Source: Bacillus massiliigorillae (GTDB taxonomy: Bacteria; Bacillota; Bacilli; Bacillales; DSM-1321). Taken from it: DNA of 64,000 nt. This document shows, one piece after another, positions 50,870 to 59,441 of this stretch. The notes below the pieces were generated by a model. The model was given only the letters and a program-made list of their open reading frames with translations, did not search any database and was not told where the DNA came from. The position numbers and the translations under genes are program-made. The DNA is taken from assembly GCF_000380245.2 (NCBI RefSeq), contig NZ_HG428744.1, positions 132,935 to 196,934 of the forward strand, given 5' to 3'. Numbering within the stretch: the stretch's first letter is position 1; the number at the start of each line of letters is the position of its first letter.

Positions 50870-50917
50870 TATCTCGAACATGTTTATTTAAAATTAATTT
50901 ATCTCGAATATGAGATA
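50870..50917. promoter_or_regulatory. MhqR-type operator region of mhqR
   Basis: TATCTCGAATATGAGATA at 50900-50917 is an almost perfect palindrome of the same type as at 50383. A second, half-conserved copy TATCTCGAACATG starts at 50870. Confidence 0.75.
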
Positions 50918-50986
50918 ATAATAACTGAACTAAAATGAAATGTCAAACAGTTTCACTAACACTTTTTTTATTATTACAGTTGAAAA

Positions 50987-51026
50987 GGCACTCCAAAAAG
51001 TGATTTGCAACAATTTTTGGAGTGCC
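50987..51026 (-). terminator. Terminator after amino-acid ABC transporter
   Basis: 13-bp perfect stem GGCACTCCAAAAA / TTTTTGGAGTGCC with a 14-base loop and T-rich tail on the minus strand. Confidence 0.88.
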
Positions 51027-51037
51027 TCCCGCTTAAA

Positions 51038-51784
51038 TTATTTTAAAGTACGCTTTAAAAACTCTTTTGTACGCTCTTGCTTTGGATTATTAAAAATTTG
51101 CTCTGGACTTCCTTCTTCTGCAATAACTCCTTTGTCCATAAAGACCACACGATCCGATACTTCACGAGCAAAATCCATTTCATGCGTTACAATCAGCATT
51201 GTAAGCCCTGTTTGAGCGAGCTCTTTCATAACCTTTAACACTTCCCCAACCATTTCAGGGTCAAGTGCTGACGTTGGCTCATCAAATAGTAATACATCCG
51301 GCTCCATAGAAAGCGCTCTCGCAATAGCTACTCGTTGCTTTTGTCCCCCAGATAATTGACTCGGTTTTGCATGAATATATTTGTCCATTCCAACTATCTT
51401 CAAATACTTCATCGCCGTTTTCTCAGCTTCTTCTTTTGAACGCTTCAATACTTTAATTTGTCCAACCACACAGTTTTTTAATACATCATGATTATTGAAT
51501 AAATTAAATTGCTGAAACACCATACCTAGCTTTGTACGATACTCCAGAATATTATGCTTTTCATCTAGTATATTTTCATTATGATAAATAATTTTGCCAC
51601 CACTTGGCTTCTCTAGCAAGTTCACACAGCGAAGAAGAGTTGATTTTCCAGAACCTGAAGAACCGATAATACAAACAACTTCTCCTTTATTTACCGAAAA
51701 ATTAATATCCTTCAACACTTCATGTGTGCCAAAATGTTTGCTTACATGTTGAATTTCAATAACCTTTTCCAACCTTTTTTTCAC
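51038..51784 (-). CDS. Polar amino-acid ABC transporter ATPase
   Basis: GlnQ/HisP-type ATPase of 248 residues: Walker A GSSGSGKST near 37-45, Q-loop VFQQFNLFNN near 93, signature LSGGQKQRVAIARAL near 145-159 and Walker B LLFDEPTSALDPE near 166. The listed start is GTG; a TTG four codons in has a better Shine-Dalgarno spacing (GGTGA), so the N-terminus is uncertain by four residues. Last gene of a three-gene operon. Riboswitch-like leader suggests lysine as substrate. Confidence 0.92.
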   Translation of the reverse strand: MKKRLEKVIEIQHVSKHFGTHEVLKDINFSVNKGEVVCIIGSSGSGKSTLLRCVNLLEKPSGGKIIYHNENILDEKHNILEYRTKLGMVFQQFNLFNNHDVLKNCVVGQIKVLKRSKEEAEKTAMKYLKIVGMDKYIHAKPSQLSGGQKQRVAIARALSMEPDVLLFDEPTSALDPEMVGEVLKVMKELAQTGLTMLIVTHEMDFAREVSDRVVFMDKGVIAEEGSPEQIFNNPKQERTKEFLKRTLK

Positions 51785-51824
51785 CCGCCCATATAAATCC
51801 TCAGTTTACCTACTATTCATCTAA

Positions 51825-52541
51825 TTAATTACTGTTCATTTTATAATTTTCCGGACCATCTAATTTCTTTTCGATATAACGTAATATTAATGTTATGGTA
51901 AATGTCAAAACGAAATAAATCATCGATGCAACAAAGAATGTTTCGAAGTATCTGAAATTATTACCCGCAATAGATTTAGACACAAAGAATAATTCAGTTA
52001 CAGATATTACATTTAAGACAGAAGTATCTTTAATATTAATCAAATACTGATTACCAGTTGCCGGTAATATATTACGAATAACTTGTGGTAAAACGACATT
52101 CATCATTGTTTGAATATGGCTCATTCCTATCGCCTGAGCTGCTTCAAACTGCCCTTTGTCGACTGAAAGGATTCCACCACGGACAATTTCCGCCATATAT
52201 GCACCCGTATTAATAGATACAACAGCCATACCCGCTATTAAAGGATTCATTTGTATATCAAATAAAAGAGCTGGACCATAATAAATCACCATTGCCTGTA
52301 CAATCATTGGTGTACCGCGGAAGAACTCAATGTAGATTGAAAGGATTACATTGATGAATTTCAAGCCAAATCTTTTAGCTCCTCTTTCTGGCATTGGAAC
52401 AGTTCGTACTATCCCTGCCAATAAACCAATAACTGCTCCAAAAATCGTACCAATTGTTGCAATTAATAGCGTTACACCAGCCCCTCTAATGAACATCGGC
52501 CAGTTTTCTAAAACTATCTGTTCTAACCACTCAAAAGTCAC
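51825..52541 (-). CDS. Polar amino-acid ABC transporter permease
   Basis: HisM/GlnP-family permease of 238 residues, four to five helices. Motifs: FFRGTPMIVQAMVIYYGPALL near 77-97 and the ATPase-coupling loop GGILSVDKGQFEAAQAIGMSHIQTMMNVVLPQVIRN near 125-160. GTG start behind AGGGGG. A single permease gene implies a homodimer. Confidence 0.92.
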   Translation of the reverse strand: MTFEWLEQIVLENWPMFIRGAGVTLLIATIGTIFGAVIGLLAGIVRTVPMPERGAKRFGLKFINVILSIYIEFFRGTPMIVQAMVIYYGPALLFDIQMNPLIAGMAVVSINTGAYMAEIVRGGILSVDKGQFEAAQAIGMSHIQTMMNVVLPQVIRNILPATGNQYLINIKDTSVLNVISVTELFFVSKSIAGNNFRYFETFFVASMIYFVLTFTITLILRYIEKKLDGPENYKMNSN

Positions 52542-52604
52542 GTTTATCCCCCTATAATGTACAATAAAACCGAATGTAAACAGAATACACTCGGTTTAAT
52601 ATAC

Positions 52605-53468
52605 TTAATTCTTCGCTGCTGGTTGATTTTCAATTGCAGAATCCATAATGCTCATACGCTCATCTTCTGAAATACCTGCTAGAATTTCATTGATTTTTTT
52701 CGTCAAGTCGCTATCTTTCTTAACACCTACAGCAATTGCAGTATCATCATCGCTTGTTTTGAATTTGGACTTTTTATCAAACTCTACCATTTTAAATTTC
52801 TTGTTCGCAGCTTGTGCACTTACACCTTCTGGGCGTTCTGAAACATAGCCATCAATGATTCCTGATTCTAGTGCTACACGCATAGCAGGGAAGTTATCCA
52901 TAGCTGGCTTCTTCTCTACATCTTTAATTTGATCAATAACGGAATAATGGAATGTATTTAATTGAGCTGTGATTTTTGCACCTTTAAAATCTTGAATAGA
53001 TTTTGCATTTACATATTTTCCACCATTTTTTACAACCATAACTAAGTCAGACTTGTAATAATTATCTGAAAAATAAATGGATTTTTTTCTCTTATCTGTT
53101 GGTGACATACCTGCAATAACTGCATCAATCTTATTTGATTGTAAAGCTGGTATTAATCCATCCCATTCTGTTTTAACAATAACTAACTCTTTACCTAAGC
53201 CATCTGCAATTTTTTTAGCAATCTCTACATCATAGCCACCTGCATACTCTCCACTGCCGTCAATTTTCACAGCACCATTTGAATCATCATTTTGAGACCA
53301 GTTAAATGGAGCATATCCAGCTTCTAAACCTACTTTGAAAGTCCCCTTCTTCTCATCAGAAGATTTATCCTCCGACTTGCTTCCCGTGCTTTCACTCGTT
53401 CCGCATGCAGCTAAGAACAGCATCATCGTTAAAGATAATGCAAATAATAATGAAAGTTTTTTTCTCAT
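52605..53468 (-). CDS. Polar amino-acid ABC transporter substrate-binding lipoprotein
   Basis: SBP family 3 lipoprotein of 287 residues. Signal peptide to LAAC, Cys22, Ser/Lys/Asp linker to about 40, then KVGLEAGYAPFNW and GEYAGGYDVEIAKKIADGLGKELV, SNKIDAVIAGMSPTDKRKKSIYFSDNYY. The residue set suits a cationic or polar amino acid. First gene of the operon, behind a lysine-riboswitch-like leader, so lysine uptake is the favoured guess. Confidence 0.92.
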   Translation of the reverse strand: MRKKLSLLFALSLTMMLFLAACGTSESTGSKSEDKSSDEKKGTFKVGLEAGYAPFNWSQNDDSNGAVKIDGSGEYAGGYDVEIAKKIADGLGKELVIVKTEWDGLIPALQSNKIDAVIAGMSPTDKRKKSIYFSDNYYKSDLVMVVKNGGKYVNAKSIQDFKGAKITAQLNTFHYSVIDQIKDVEKKPAMDNFPAMRVALESGIIDGYVSERPEGVSAQAANKKFKMVEFDKKSKFKTSDDDTAIAVGVKKDSDLTKKINEILAGISEDERMSIMDSAIENQPAAKN

Positions 53469-53522
53469 TCGTCTTTCTCCCCTCTTCCTACTTAAACTTA
53501 TATATCAGACTCTTTCCTAACC

Positions 53523-53549
53523 AAAAAAGACCTGAGATGAACTCAAGTC
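53523..53549 (-). terminator. Leader terminator before the amino-acid ABC operon
   Basis: GACTTGAG / CTCAGGTC stem with a 5-base loop and T6 on the minus strand, located between the riboswitch-like aptamer and the coding region. Confidence 0.8.
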
Positions 53550-53619
53550 GCAAGCTTCATAGGTTATCCGTAAATCCTCTTCTTCTTTTAGATGACATAA
53601 CTGATGAATTAAGGAATTT

Positions 53620-53775
53620 ATTAAGATAGTCCTGTAGACGTCATTGCAGACTAAGAGCAATATTCTTAATATTACAAAAATTTCCTATAGAACTTTTCTT
53701 CCCTTTAGTATTCAAACTCTCTTTCTCACTACTAAAGACTCTTCCATCGTCGCACCTCTTCTTCATCTATAGTAC
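53620..53775 (-). promoter_or_regulatory. Lysine riboswitch-like (L-box) leader
   Basis: The minus strand contains, in L-box order, GAGGTGCGA, AAGAGT, a stem CTTTAGTA / TACTAAAG with GAGAAAGAG in between, then GGGAAG, and near the end GGACTATCTT, like the 3' P1 strand. The middle CCGAAG-CTGG portion is not clearly preserved and P1 pairing is imperfect, so it is a divergent member or a degenerate copy. A terminator follows. Confidence 0.6.
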
Positions 53776-53800
53776 AGAGGATATAAGTCTTCTATTTTTT

Positions 53801-53829
53801 AGTTTATAACAACACCCGAGACCCGTCAA
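53801..53829 (-). promoter_or_regulatory. Candidate promoter of the amino-acid ABC leader
   Basis: TTGACG, 17 bases, TAAACT on the minus strand, about 25 bp upstream of the aptamer. Confidence 0.45.
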
Positions 53830-53996
53830 CCAATATATTCATTAAGATATGCACTTTGCCAATATAATATTTTTGTACTTTTCAAGGAGATTTTTTGCTT
53901 AATAAAAATCAGTAATAATAAAGGAAATTACATATAGTGAATTCCATTCTTCTCAGTGTCTACACTCATTTTAACTTATAGTGAGGTTTCCACTAA
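53830..53996. other. Gap between ABC operons
   Basis: AT-rich, with a short direct repeat (TTATAGTGAG-like) near 53935-53985. No gene or RNA recognised. Confidence 0.3.
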
Positions 53997-54041
53997 AAAA
54001 AGGAATAATCCTTCAATTCTCTTAGAAGAATTACTCCTTTT
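53997..54041 (-). terminator. Terminator after the SsuA-like gene
   Basis: AAAGGAgTAATtCTTC / GAAGgATTAtTCCTTT stem followed by T-run on the minus strand. Confidence 0.82.
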
Positions 54042-54065
54042 CACGTTCAAAATATAATTATTAGA

Positions 54066-55136
54066 TTACTTTACTTCCTTAAGGACTTTATCGTAAAGGT
54101 CGTTAGCAATTACATCTTTAGTAGCAATGTCACCATTAACTAAACCATTGTCCTTAAACCATTTAATCCATGTTCCAACATTCTCTTCCCAAACCTTAGC
54201 ATCTCGGTCTACATAAGGAAGATTGTCTGCAACAAGCTCCTCCGAAATACCTGTTTCTTTAGAAAGAACAGCAACTGCTTTTTTGAATTCTTCACTATTT
54301 TTATCTTTTGCCATTAAGACATTATCATAGTAATAACGTACTGACTCGATATATGCTGCTAAGAAACGCTCTGCAACATCTTGATCTTTCATCATTTTTC
54401 CTGAGTAGAAAATGCTTGTTGTTTGCATTTTAACTTTATCGCCAATCCATGTAATTAATTGACCTTTCTTTTGCTCAATTAACGGTGTAGCTACTGAGCT
54501 TAAAAGTAAACCTGCATCTACTTGATTACTTTCTAAAGCTGCTGCGATATTACCAATTCCACCTAGCGGTACCAATTCTACATCCTTAATAGAAAGACCT
54601 TCTTGCTCAAGTAATTGACCAGCCATGAAATGGTGTGAAGATCCTGTTTGAGTAATACCGATTTTTTTACCTTTTAAATCTTTAACACTTTTTACGCCTT
54701 TTTCAAAAGCGCCATTACTTACTACAAGAGCAGTTAATTTATGACCAGGCCATTCTTTACCGCTGTCAGCGATAACGCGAATATCAGAATTTTTAGCTAG
54801 TAGATTAAAGAATCCAGCCGTCAATGCTGTAGAACCTACATCGATATCACCAGTTTGAGCTGCAACCGCAATTGGTTGAGCAGCTTGAAAAGGTACGAAT
54901 TCAAGTTCAATACCATGTTTCTTAAAAATCCCTTGCTCATTACCAATATACACGGATGAATTAGATAATGATTTCAACATACCAATCTTTACTTTGGCTA
55001 CTTCATTGGTTTTGGCTTCTTTCTTTTCACCTGCTTTATCTTCGTCACCGGAGTTCTTTGAAGAACAAGCAACTAAACTTAATGACAATACTAAAATCAG
55101 CAGTGTTAACCAGACTGATTTTTTCTTCTTATTCAT
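54066..55136 (-). CDS. ABC transporter substrate-binding lipoprotein (SsuA/TauA/NrtA-like)
   Basis: Solute-binding protein of 356 residues with lipobox LVAC, Cys24, linker to about 47, and the NMT1/SsuA-type fold: KIGMLKSLSNSSVYIGNEQGIFKKHGIELEFV, then DIDVGSTALTAGFFNLLAKNSDIRVIAD and GKKIGITQTGSSHHFMAGQLL. Related proteins bind sulfonates, nitrate, taurine or thiamine pyrimidines; the ligand is not clear. Last gene of an operon that begins with an FAD oxidoreductase at 58092. Confidence 0.88.
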   Translation of the reverse strand: MNKKKKSVWLTLLILVLSLSLVACSSKNSGDEDKAGEKKEAKTNEVAKVKIGMLKSLSNSSVYIGNEQGIFKKHGIELEFVPFQAAQPIAVAAQTGDIDVGSTALTAGFFNLLAKNSDIRVIADSGKEWPGHKLTALVVSNGAFEKGVKSVKDLKGKKIGITQTGSSHHFMAGQLLEQEGLSIKDVELVPLGGIGNIAAALESNQVDAGLLLSSVATPLIEQKKGQLITWIGDKVKMQTTSIFYSGKMMKDQDVAERFLAAYIESVRYYYDNVLMAKDKNSEEFKKAVAVLSKETGISEELVADNLPYVDRDAKVWEENVGTWIKWFKDNGLVNGDIATKDVIANDLYDKVLKEVK

Positions 55137-55166
55137 GTCGTTTTCCCCCTTTGTATTTTTCTAACT

Positions 55167-55988
55167 CTATTTCCACGGAATGAGTTTCTTCTCTAACCAG
55201 GCAAGCACTTGATTGAATAAAATCCCCATCACACAAAGAACAGACACCCCTACCAAGACTTTAGCAATATCTAACAGATCCGCATTAAGTAGAATAAATG
55301 CACCTATACCATGTTGAGCTGCTACCATCTCAGCCGAAACTAGAAGTAACAATGCCGTACCTGCTGAAATTCTCATTCCAGATAAAATCATCGGGAATGA
55401 ACTTGGTAAAATTACTTTTCTAATTAAATCCCATCGATTTGCACCAAATGTCATAGCCACATTGATTAATAATCGACTTGTTTGAGATACACCTGTATAC
55501 GTGTTATAAACGACTGGGAAGAATACCCCAATAGCAATAACGGTTACTTTTGATATTTCTCCAATACCGAGCCATAGCATAATCAATGGAAGAATCGCGA
55601 TTTTCGGCACAGGATATAATAGATTAATAATCGGCATCCCAATACGGTCAGAAACTTTAGAAATTCCAAACAAGATACCAACTACGATTCCCGCTATACA
55701 GCCGAGTAAATAACCTGAAAATATCCTTACAATACTTGCTTTCGTCTCCATCCATAACGTACCATCTACAATCAAATCCCAACCTGTTGTAACGACGATA
55801 TATGGTGAAGGTAGTGTTAACTCACTTACAAGGCCTACACTACAAACGATTTGCCAAAGAGCAATCAAAACAATAATACCTAGTGGAGCTAAATAAACAG
55901 GAATCTTCTTGTCTATAAAAGCTAATCGGTTTTTAACTACAAACTCTTTCCCTTCAGGTTGGGTGGGTCTGCTTTCAATCTCTATCAT
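55167..55988 (-). CDS. ABC transporter permease (SsuC/TauC-like)
   Basis: Permease of 273 residues, six predicted helices. Coupling motif SRLLINVAMTFGANRWDLIRKVILPSSFPMILSGMRISAGTALLLLVSAEMVAA near 172-225. GGAGGG before the ATG; two nt after the ATPase gene. It should form a homodimer in the membrane with the ATPase at 55991-56767. Confidence 0.9.
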   Translation of the reverse strand: MIEIESRPTQPEGKEFVVKNRLAFIDKKIPVYLAPLGIIVLIALWQIVCSVGLVSELTLPSPYIVVTTGWDLIVDGTLWMETKASIVRIFSGYLLGCIAGIVVGILFGISKVSDRIGMPIINLLYPVPKIAILPLIMLWLGIGEISKVTVIAIGVFFPVVYNTYTGVSQTSRLLINVAMTFGANRWDLIRKVILPSSFPMILSGMRISAGTALLLLVSAEMVAAQHGIGAFILLNADLLDIAKVLVGVSVLCVMGILFNQVLAWLEKKLIPWK

Positions 55989-55990
55989 CT

Positions 55991-56767
55991 TTAGCCCTCC
56001 CTTAATGCATTTAGGGCATCCTCTTTAATTAAATCCCAAATGACTTTACTATAATCTGCTACTTCTCTTTGATACTGCTTGTCATCTCTTCCTTGACGTG
56101 GCAAATCAATCGAGATAATAGATTTGATTTTTCCTGGCCTTCTAGAAAGTACAACAACACGATCAGCTAAATAAACAGCTTCATTAATATTATGTGTCAC
56201 GTAAACTGTGCGATGCCTTTCCGTATTCCATATATTTAGTAGCTCTTCTTGCATGATTTGTCTCGTTTGAGCATCTAAAGCTGATAATGGCTCGTCCATT
56301 AAAAGTAAATCTGGCTTAACAGCTAATGCTCTTGCAATCCCTGCTCTTTGTTTCATACCACCCGATAATTGATGAGGATATGCGTTTTCAAAACCAGCAA
56401 GTCCAACCATATGCAAATAATGAGTTACTCTTTCAGTTGTTTCAGCTTTCGAAAGATTCATATGCTCCATCCCAAACTGAATATTGTCATAAACGGTTCT
56501 CCAAGGAAATAAACCCGTATCCTGAAAAACAACTGAAATTCTTGGAGTTTCATTCACTTTCACATCATCAAAATAAATACGTCCAGATGTCGAGGACATA
56601 AGACCCGCTATAATATTCAGAAGCGTCGATTTACCACACCCACTCGGTCCTACTATCGCAACAAATTCTTCGTTATGAACAGTAAGATTAATATCTTGTA
56701 ACGCAACCGTTTCTACTCTTTTCTGATCCACATATGATTTCGATATATTTTCAATAACTAGATTCAT
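55991..56767 (-). CDS. ABC transporter ATPase (SsuB/TauB-like)
   Basis: ATPase of 258 residues: Walker A GPSGCGKST near 39-47, Q-loop VFQDTGLFPWRTV near 82, signature LSGGMKQRAGIARAL near 136-150, Walker B LLLMDEPLSALD near 156-167 and H-loop VTHNINEAV. Typical of the sulfonate/nitrate/taurine importer group. Lies 62 nt downstream of the FAD oxidoreductase gene with no terminator in between, consistent with one operon. Confidence 0.92.
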   Translation of the reverse strand: MNLVIENISKSYVDQKRVETVALQDINLTVHNEEFVAIVGPSGCGKSTLLNIIAGLMSSTSGRIYFDDVKVNETPRISVVFQDTGLFPWRTVYDNIQFGMEHMNLSKAETTERVTHYLHMVGLAGFENAYPHQLSGGMKQRAGIARALAVKPDLLLMDEPLSALDAQTRQIMQEELLNIWNTERHRTVYVTHNINEAVYLADRVVVLSRRPGKIKSIISIDLPRQGRDDKQYQREVADYSKVIWDLIKEDALNALREG

Positions 56768-56829
56768 TTCATTTTTGCCCCTTACTTTCTGCCTGTAATA
56801 CTCATTAAGAACGTAGTATCGAAGAGAAT

Positions 56830-58092
56830 TTAAATTAAAGCTTTCTGCTGTATTAAATGTTGCTGTACACTTTTATAATTCACGTTTCCACTTTGAGCAT
56901 ATAATGAGGCAGCTATCCCTGCAGCATGTCCTGTAGCAAAAGCTGTTCCCATTACTCTTGCAGACCCAAATGCCGTTTGATCACAGGAGATAATACGTCC
57001 TGAACACCATAGATTTTTGGTCGTTTTTTCTTTTAACGCTCGTAATGGAATTTGATAATAGGAAAGGTCACGAATTTGCTTATAAATAACCGGTTTACCA
57101 GGAGCCGCATGGATTTCGACTGGCCATCCTCCTAAAGCAACCGAATCTTCGTGGCTTCTTCCTTCTATCACATCTTCTCCAGTTAGGGTATATTCACCAA
57201 TCACATGCCTAGTTTCTCGAATACCAATGGAAGGCCCTGTTTGAACTAAATAGGCATTTTCAAAACCAGGTACATATTTCTTAAACACATTTATGTACTT
57301 CCACGCTTGGTCTCTCGTATACATTTCGGCATTAGTAATACTAAATGAATCTAATCCATTTATTTGCGCATCAGCAAAAATCGCAAGAATATCATTTGAA
57401 CCTGGCATTTGAATTAATGCTCCTTTTTCCTTCGTAAGATTAACTCCCTCGATTTTCGCTTGTTTAATAGCTTCATAAATATACGTTCGTTCAAGATTGT
57501 TTATATGTGAAACACCACCGATTCTCATAACTAATGATCCTATTTGAAAGTCGCTTTCATGCTTGCCTGCTCTTATACTTCCTCCTGCAAAGGCTGTCAA
57601 ATCCGCTTCTCCGCTCGCGTCTACAAAAGCCTTTGATTCAACTGTAAAGAAGCCGCTGTGATCAAAACATTCAATAGCTCGAATCTCTCCATTTGAAACT
57701 ATTGCATTAGTTACTTGGCAATGAAGCAACGGTATCACTTTGTTATGAATGAGCATTCGGTCAAACACTGTCTTAACTGCTTCTGGATCTACAATAATAC
57801 CTACATTTTTAGTAGAAGGATTCCGGTACGGCCCATAACTCATACCCATATTTCGAACATGCTCTAATACCTCTCCGCCAACTCCACCTACTACCAATTC
57901 TAAAGGATCTTTCATGCTGTACATGCCGCAAATTGTAAAAACAGAACTATGCGTTAAGGCTCCACCGAAATATGGATTCTTCTCGATTAACAATGTTTTC
58001 GCTCCTACTTTTGCTGCTCCAATTGCTGCGGCAATACCAGCTGTACCGCCTCCTACAACAACTACATCAAAGCTATATCGCCTCTCACTCAT
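56830..58092 (-). CDS. FAD-dependent oxidoreductase
   Basis: Flavoprotein of 420 residues, FAD_oxidored/fumarate-reductase-like family. FAD motif VVVGGGTAGIAAAIGAAKVGAKTLLIEK near 10-37; second motif AFVDASGEADLTAFAGG near 155-171; C-terminal RIISCDQTAFGSARVMGTAFATGHAAGIAASLYAQ. The ATG at 58092 follows GGGGTG; eight more codons upstream are open but unsupported. First gene of an operon with an SsuABC-like importer and divergent from a LysR gene: it probably oxidises or reduces the imported compound, whose identity I cannot tell. Confidence 0.88.
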   Translation of the reverse strand: MSERRYSFDVVVVGGGTAGIAAAIGAAKVGAKTLLIEKNPYFGGALTHSSVFTICGMYSMKDPLELVVGGVGGEVLEHVRNMGMSYGPYRNPSTKNVGIIVDPEAVKTVFDRMLIHNKVIPLLHCQVTNAIVSNGEIRAIECFDHSGFFTVESKAFVDASGEADLTAFAGGSIRAGKHESDFQIGSLVMRIGGVSHINNLERTYIYEAIKQAKIEGVNLTKEKGALIQMPGSNDILAIFADAQINGLDSFSITNAEMYTRDQAWKYINVFKKYVPGFENAYLVQTGPSIGIRETRHVIGEYTLTGEDVIEGRSHEDSVALGGWPVEIHAAPGKPVIYKQIRDLSYYQIPLRALKEKTTKNLWCSGRIISCDQTAFGSARVMGTAFATGHAAGIAASLYAQSGNVNYKSVQQHLIQQKALI

Positions 58093-58129
58093 ATATACAC
58101 CCCGAACAAATATCAAAAAATTAAGATTT

Positions 58130-58153
58130 GTTTAAATATTAAATTATTTAAAC
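58130..58153. promoter_or_regulatory. Probable LysR operator
   Basis: Perfect inverted repeat GTTTAAATA-TTAAAT-TATTTAAAC in the divergent promoter region between the FAD oxidoreductase operon and the lysR gene. Confidence 0.6.
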
Positions 58154-58219
58154 GAGCAGCTCAATCGGTATTTATGATACTATTAATTAGAAATAACAAA
58201 TAATAGAAGAGGGCAATCT

Positions 58220-59137
58220 ATGGAAATTCATCAATTACAATACGTTATAGCTGTTGCCAAACATAACCATTTCACTAAAGCTGCTCAAGAAATTTGTGTT
58301 TCGCAATCGACTCTATCTCAGCAAATTACCAAGTTAGAAAATGAATTAGGTGTGAAACTATTTGATCGTTCAACTCGCTATGTGCAAACTACTTCTGCAG
58401 GCAATGAATTTATTATGCACGCAAAACAAATTTTGTCTGAAATTGATAAAGTGAAAACAAAGATGCTAGACTTCATCGGATTAACCAAGGGAGATATTCG
58501 TATTGGGGCTATTAATTCCATTGGTGACTCTACAATTCCTTCATTAATTACATCCTTCGAGAAGAAATATCCAGGTTTAAATCTACTAATAATAGAAGAA
58601 GGAAGTTATAGACTCTTAGAAATGCTGGAAAATGGCGATGTTGATGTCGCTATTCTTACGCCTCCAATGGAACAAGATATTCATAATGTTTTGGAAATCG
58701 ATCCTTTAATAGAAGACGAAGTCGTTCTAATTGCTTCATCCAATCATCCATTAGCGAAAAAGACGATTATTGACTTAAAAGAAGCAGAAAATGAAAAATT
58801 CATTTTTCCAAGTCGCAGTCATAGTGCGTTCAACATTGCAATGCATGGATGTCAATCTGCAGGATTCAACCCAAAAATCTATTGTGAAAGCAGTCATTTA
58901 TACGCTCGCTTTAATCTTGTTAGCCAAGAAATAGGTGTTGCTCTTGTCTCTTCAAAGGTTGCCAAAGTTGCTAAGAACGATGATAGCGTTATTATTCACT
59001 TAAAACAATCACTCAAAAAACCAACAGTGCTAGCCGTTTTAAAGAATCCTCATCATCCTCCTCCAGTCGGTGCATTCCGTGATTTTGCACGAGAGTGGAT
59101 TGCTACGCACTCTGAATCTTTTGTCTCCAGTGAGTAA
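58220..59137 (+). CDS. LysR-family transcriptional regulator
   Basis: LysR regulator of 305 residues. N-terminal HTH MEIHQLQYVIAVAKHNHFTKAAQEICVSQSTLSQQITKLENELGVKLFDRS (1-51), linker helix, and a periplasmic-binding-like effector domain (about 90-295) of the CynR/CysL type. GAGGG precedes the ATG. Divergent transcription from the FAD oxidoreductase-ABC operon makes that operon its likely target, with an effector related to the imported compound. Confidence 0.93.
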   Translation: MEIHQLQYVIAVAKHNHFTKAAQEICVSQSTLSQQITKLENELGVKLFDRSTRYVQTTSAGNEFIMHAKQILSEIDKVKTKMLDFIGLTKGDIRIGAINSIGDSTIPSLITSFEKKYPGLNLLIIEEGSYRLLEMLENGDVDVAILTPPMEQDIHNVLEIDPLIEDEVVLIASSNHPLAKKTIIDLKEAENEKFIFPSRSHSAFNIAMHGCQSAGFNPKIYCESSHLYARFNLVSQEIGVALVSSKVAKVAKNDDSVIIHLKQSLKKPTVLAVLKNPHHPPPVGAFRDFAREWIATHSESFVSSE

Positions 59138-59167
59138 ATAGTCTTCTATTCTACTATTTTTCTGATG

Positions 59168-59197
59168 ACAAAAAGCCTTATAATTAAGGCTTTTTGT
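59168..59197 (+). terminator. Terminator after lysR
   Basis: Perfect 13-bp stem ACAAAAAGCCTTA / TAAGGCTTTTTGT with loop TAAT. Confidence 0.88.
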
Positions 59198-59441
59198 ATT
59201 GTCCTCTATCTATTTCAAACAACTATAATAATACTTCCTATATATTTTTATCTGTACACACTCTTCTCATTATTCATTGATTGTTTCAACCAAACCATAA
59301 CGCATTGAATTATTTCAATATCATAAAACAAAAGGAAAACTAATCAAAAACTACACTAGTATGACTGACCCTTTGTATCTAATTAGTGGGGATACATTTT
59401 ACTATCATACAAATAGATAAAGATAACTCTATCTCCTTTAT
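59198..59441. other. Gap between lysR and thiY
   Basis: No gene. Near its end an inverted repeat AAATAGATAAAG / CTTTATCTATTT (59411-59447) overlaps the thiY stop codon and may act as a weak transcript end; it has no clear T-run. Confidence 0.4.

Noticed and set aside
54066..56767. Sulfonate (ssu) operon assignment
   Set aside because: The three transporter subunits fit the family, but no SsuD/SsuE or other desulfonation gene accompanies them, so the label would overstate the evidence.
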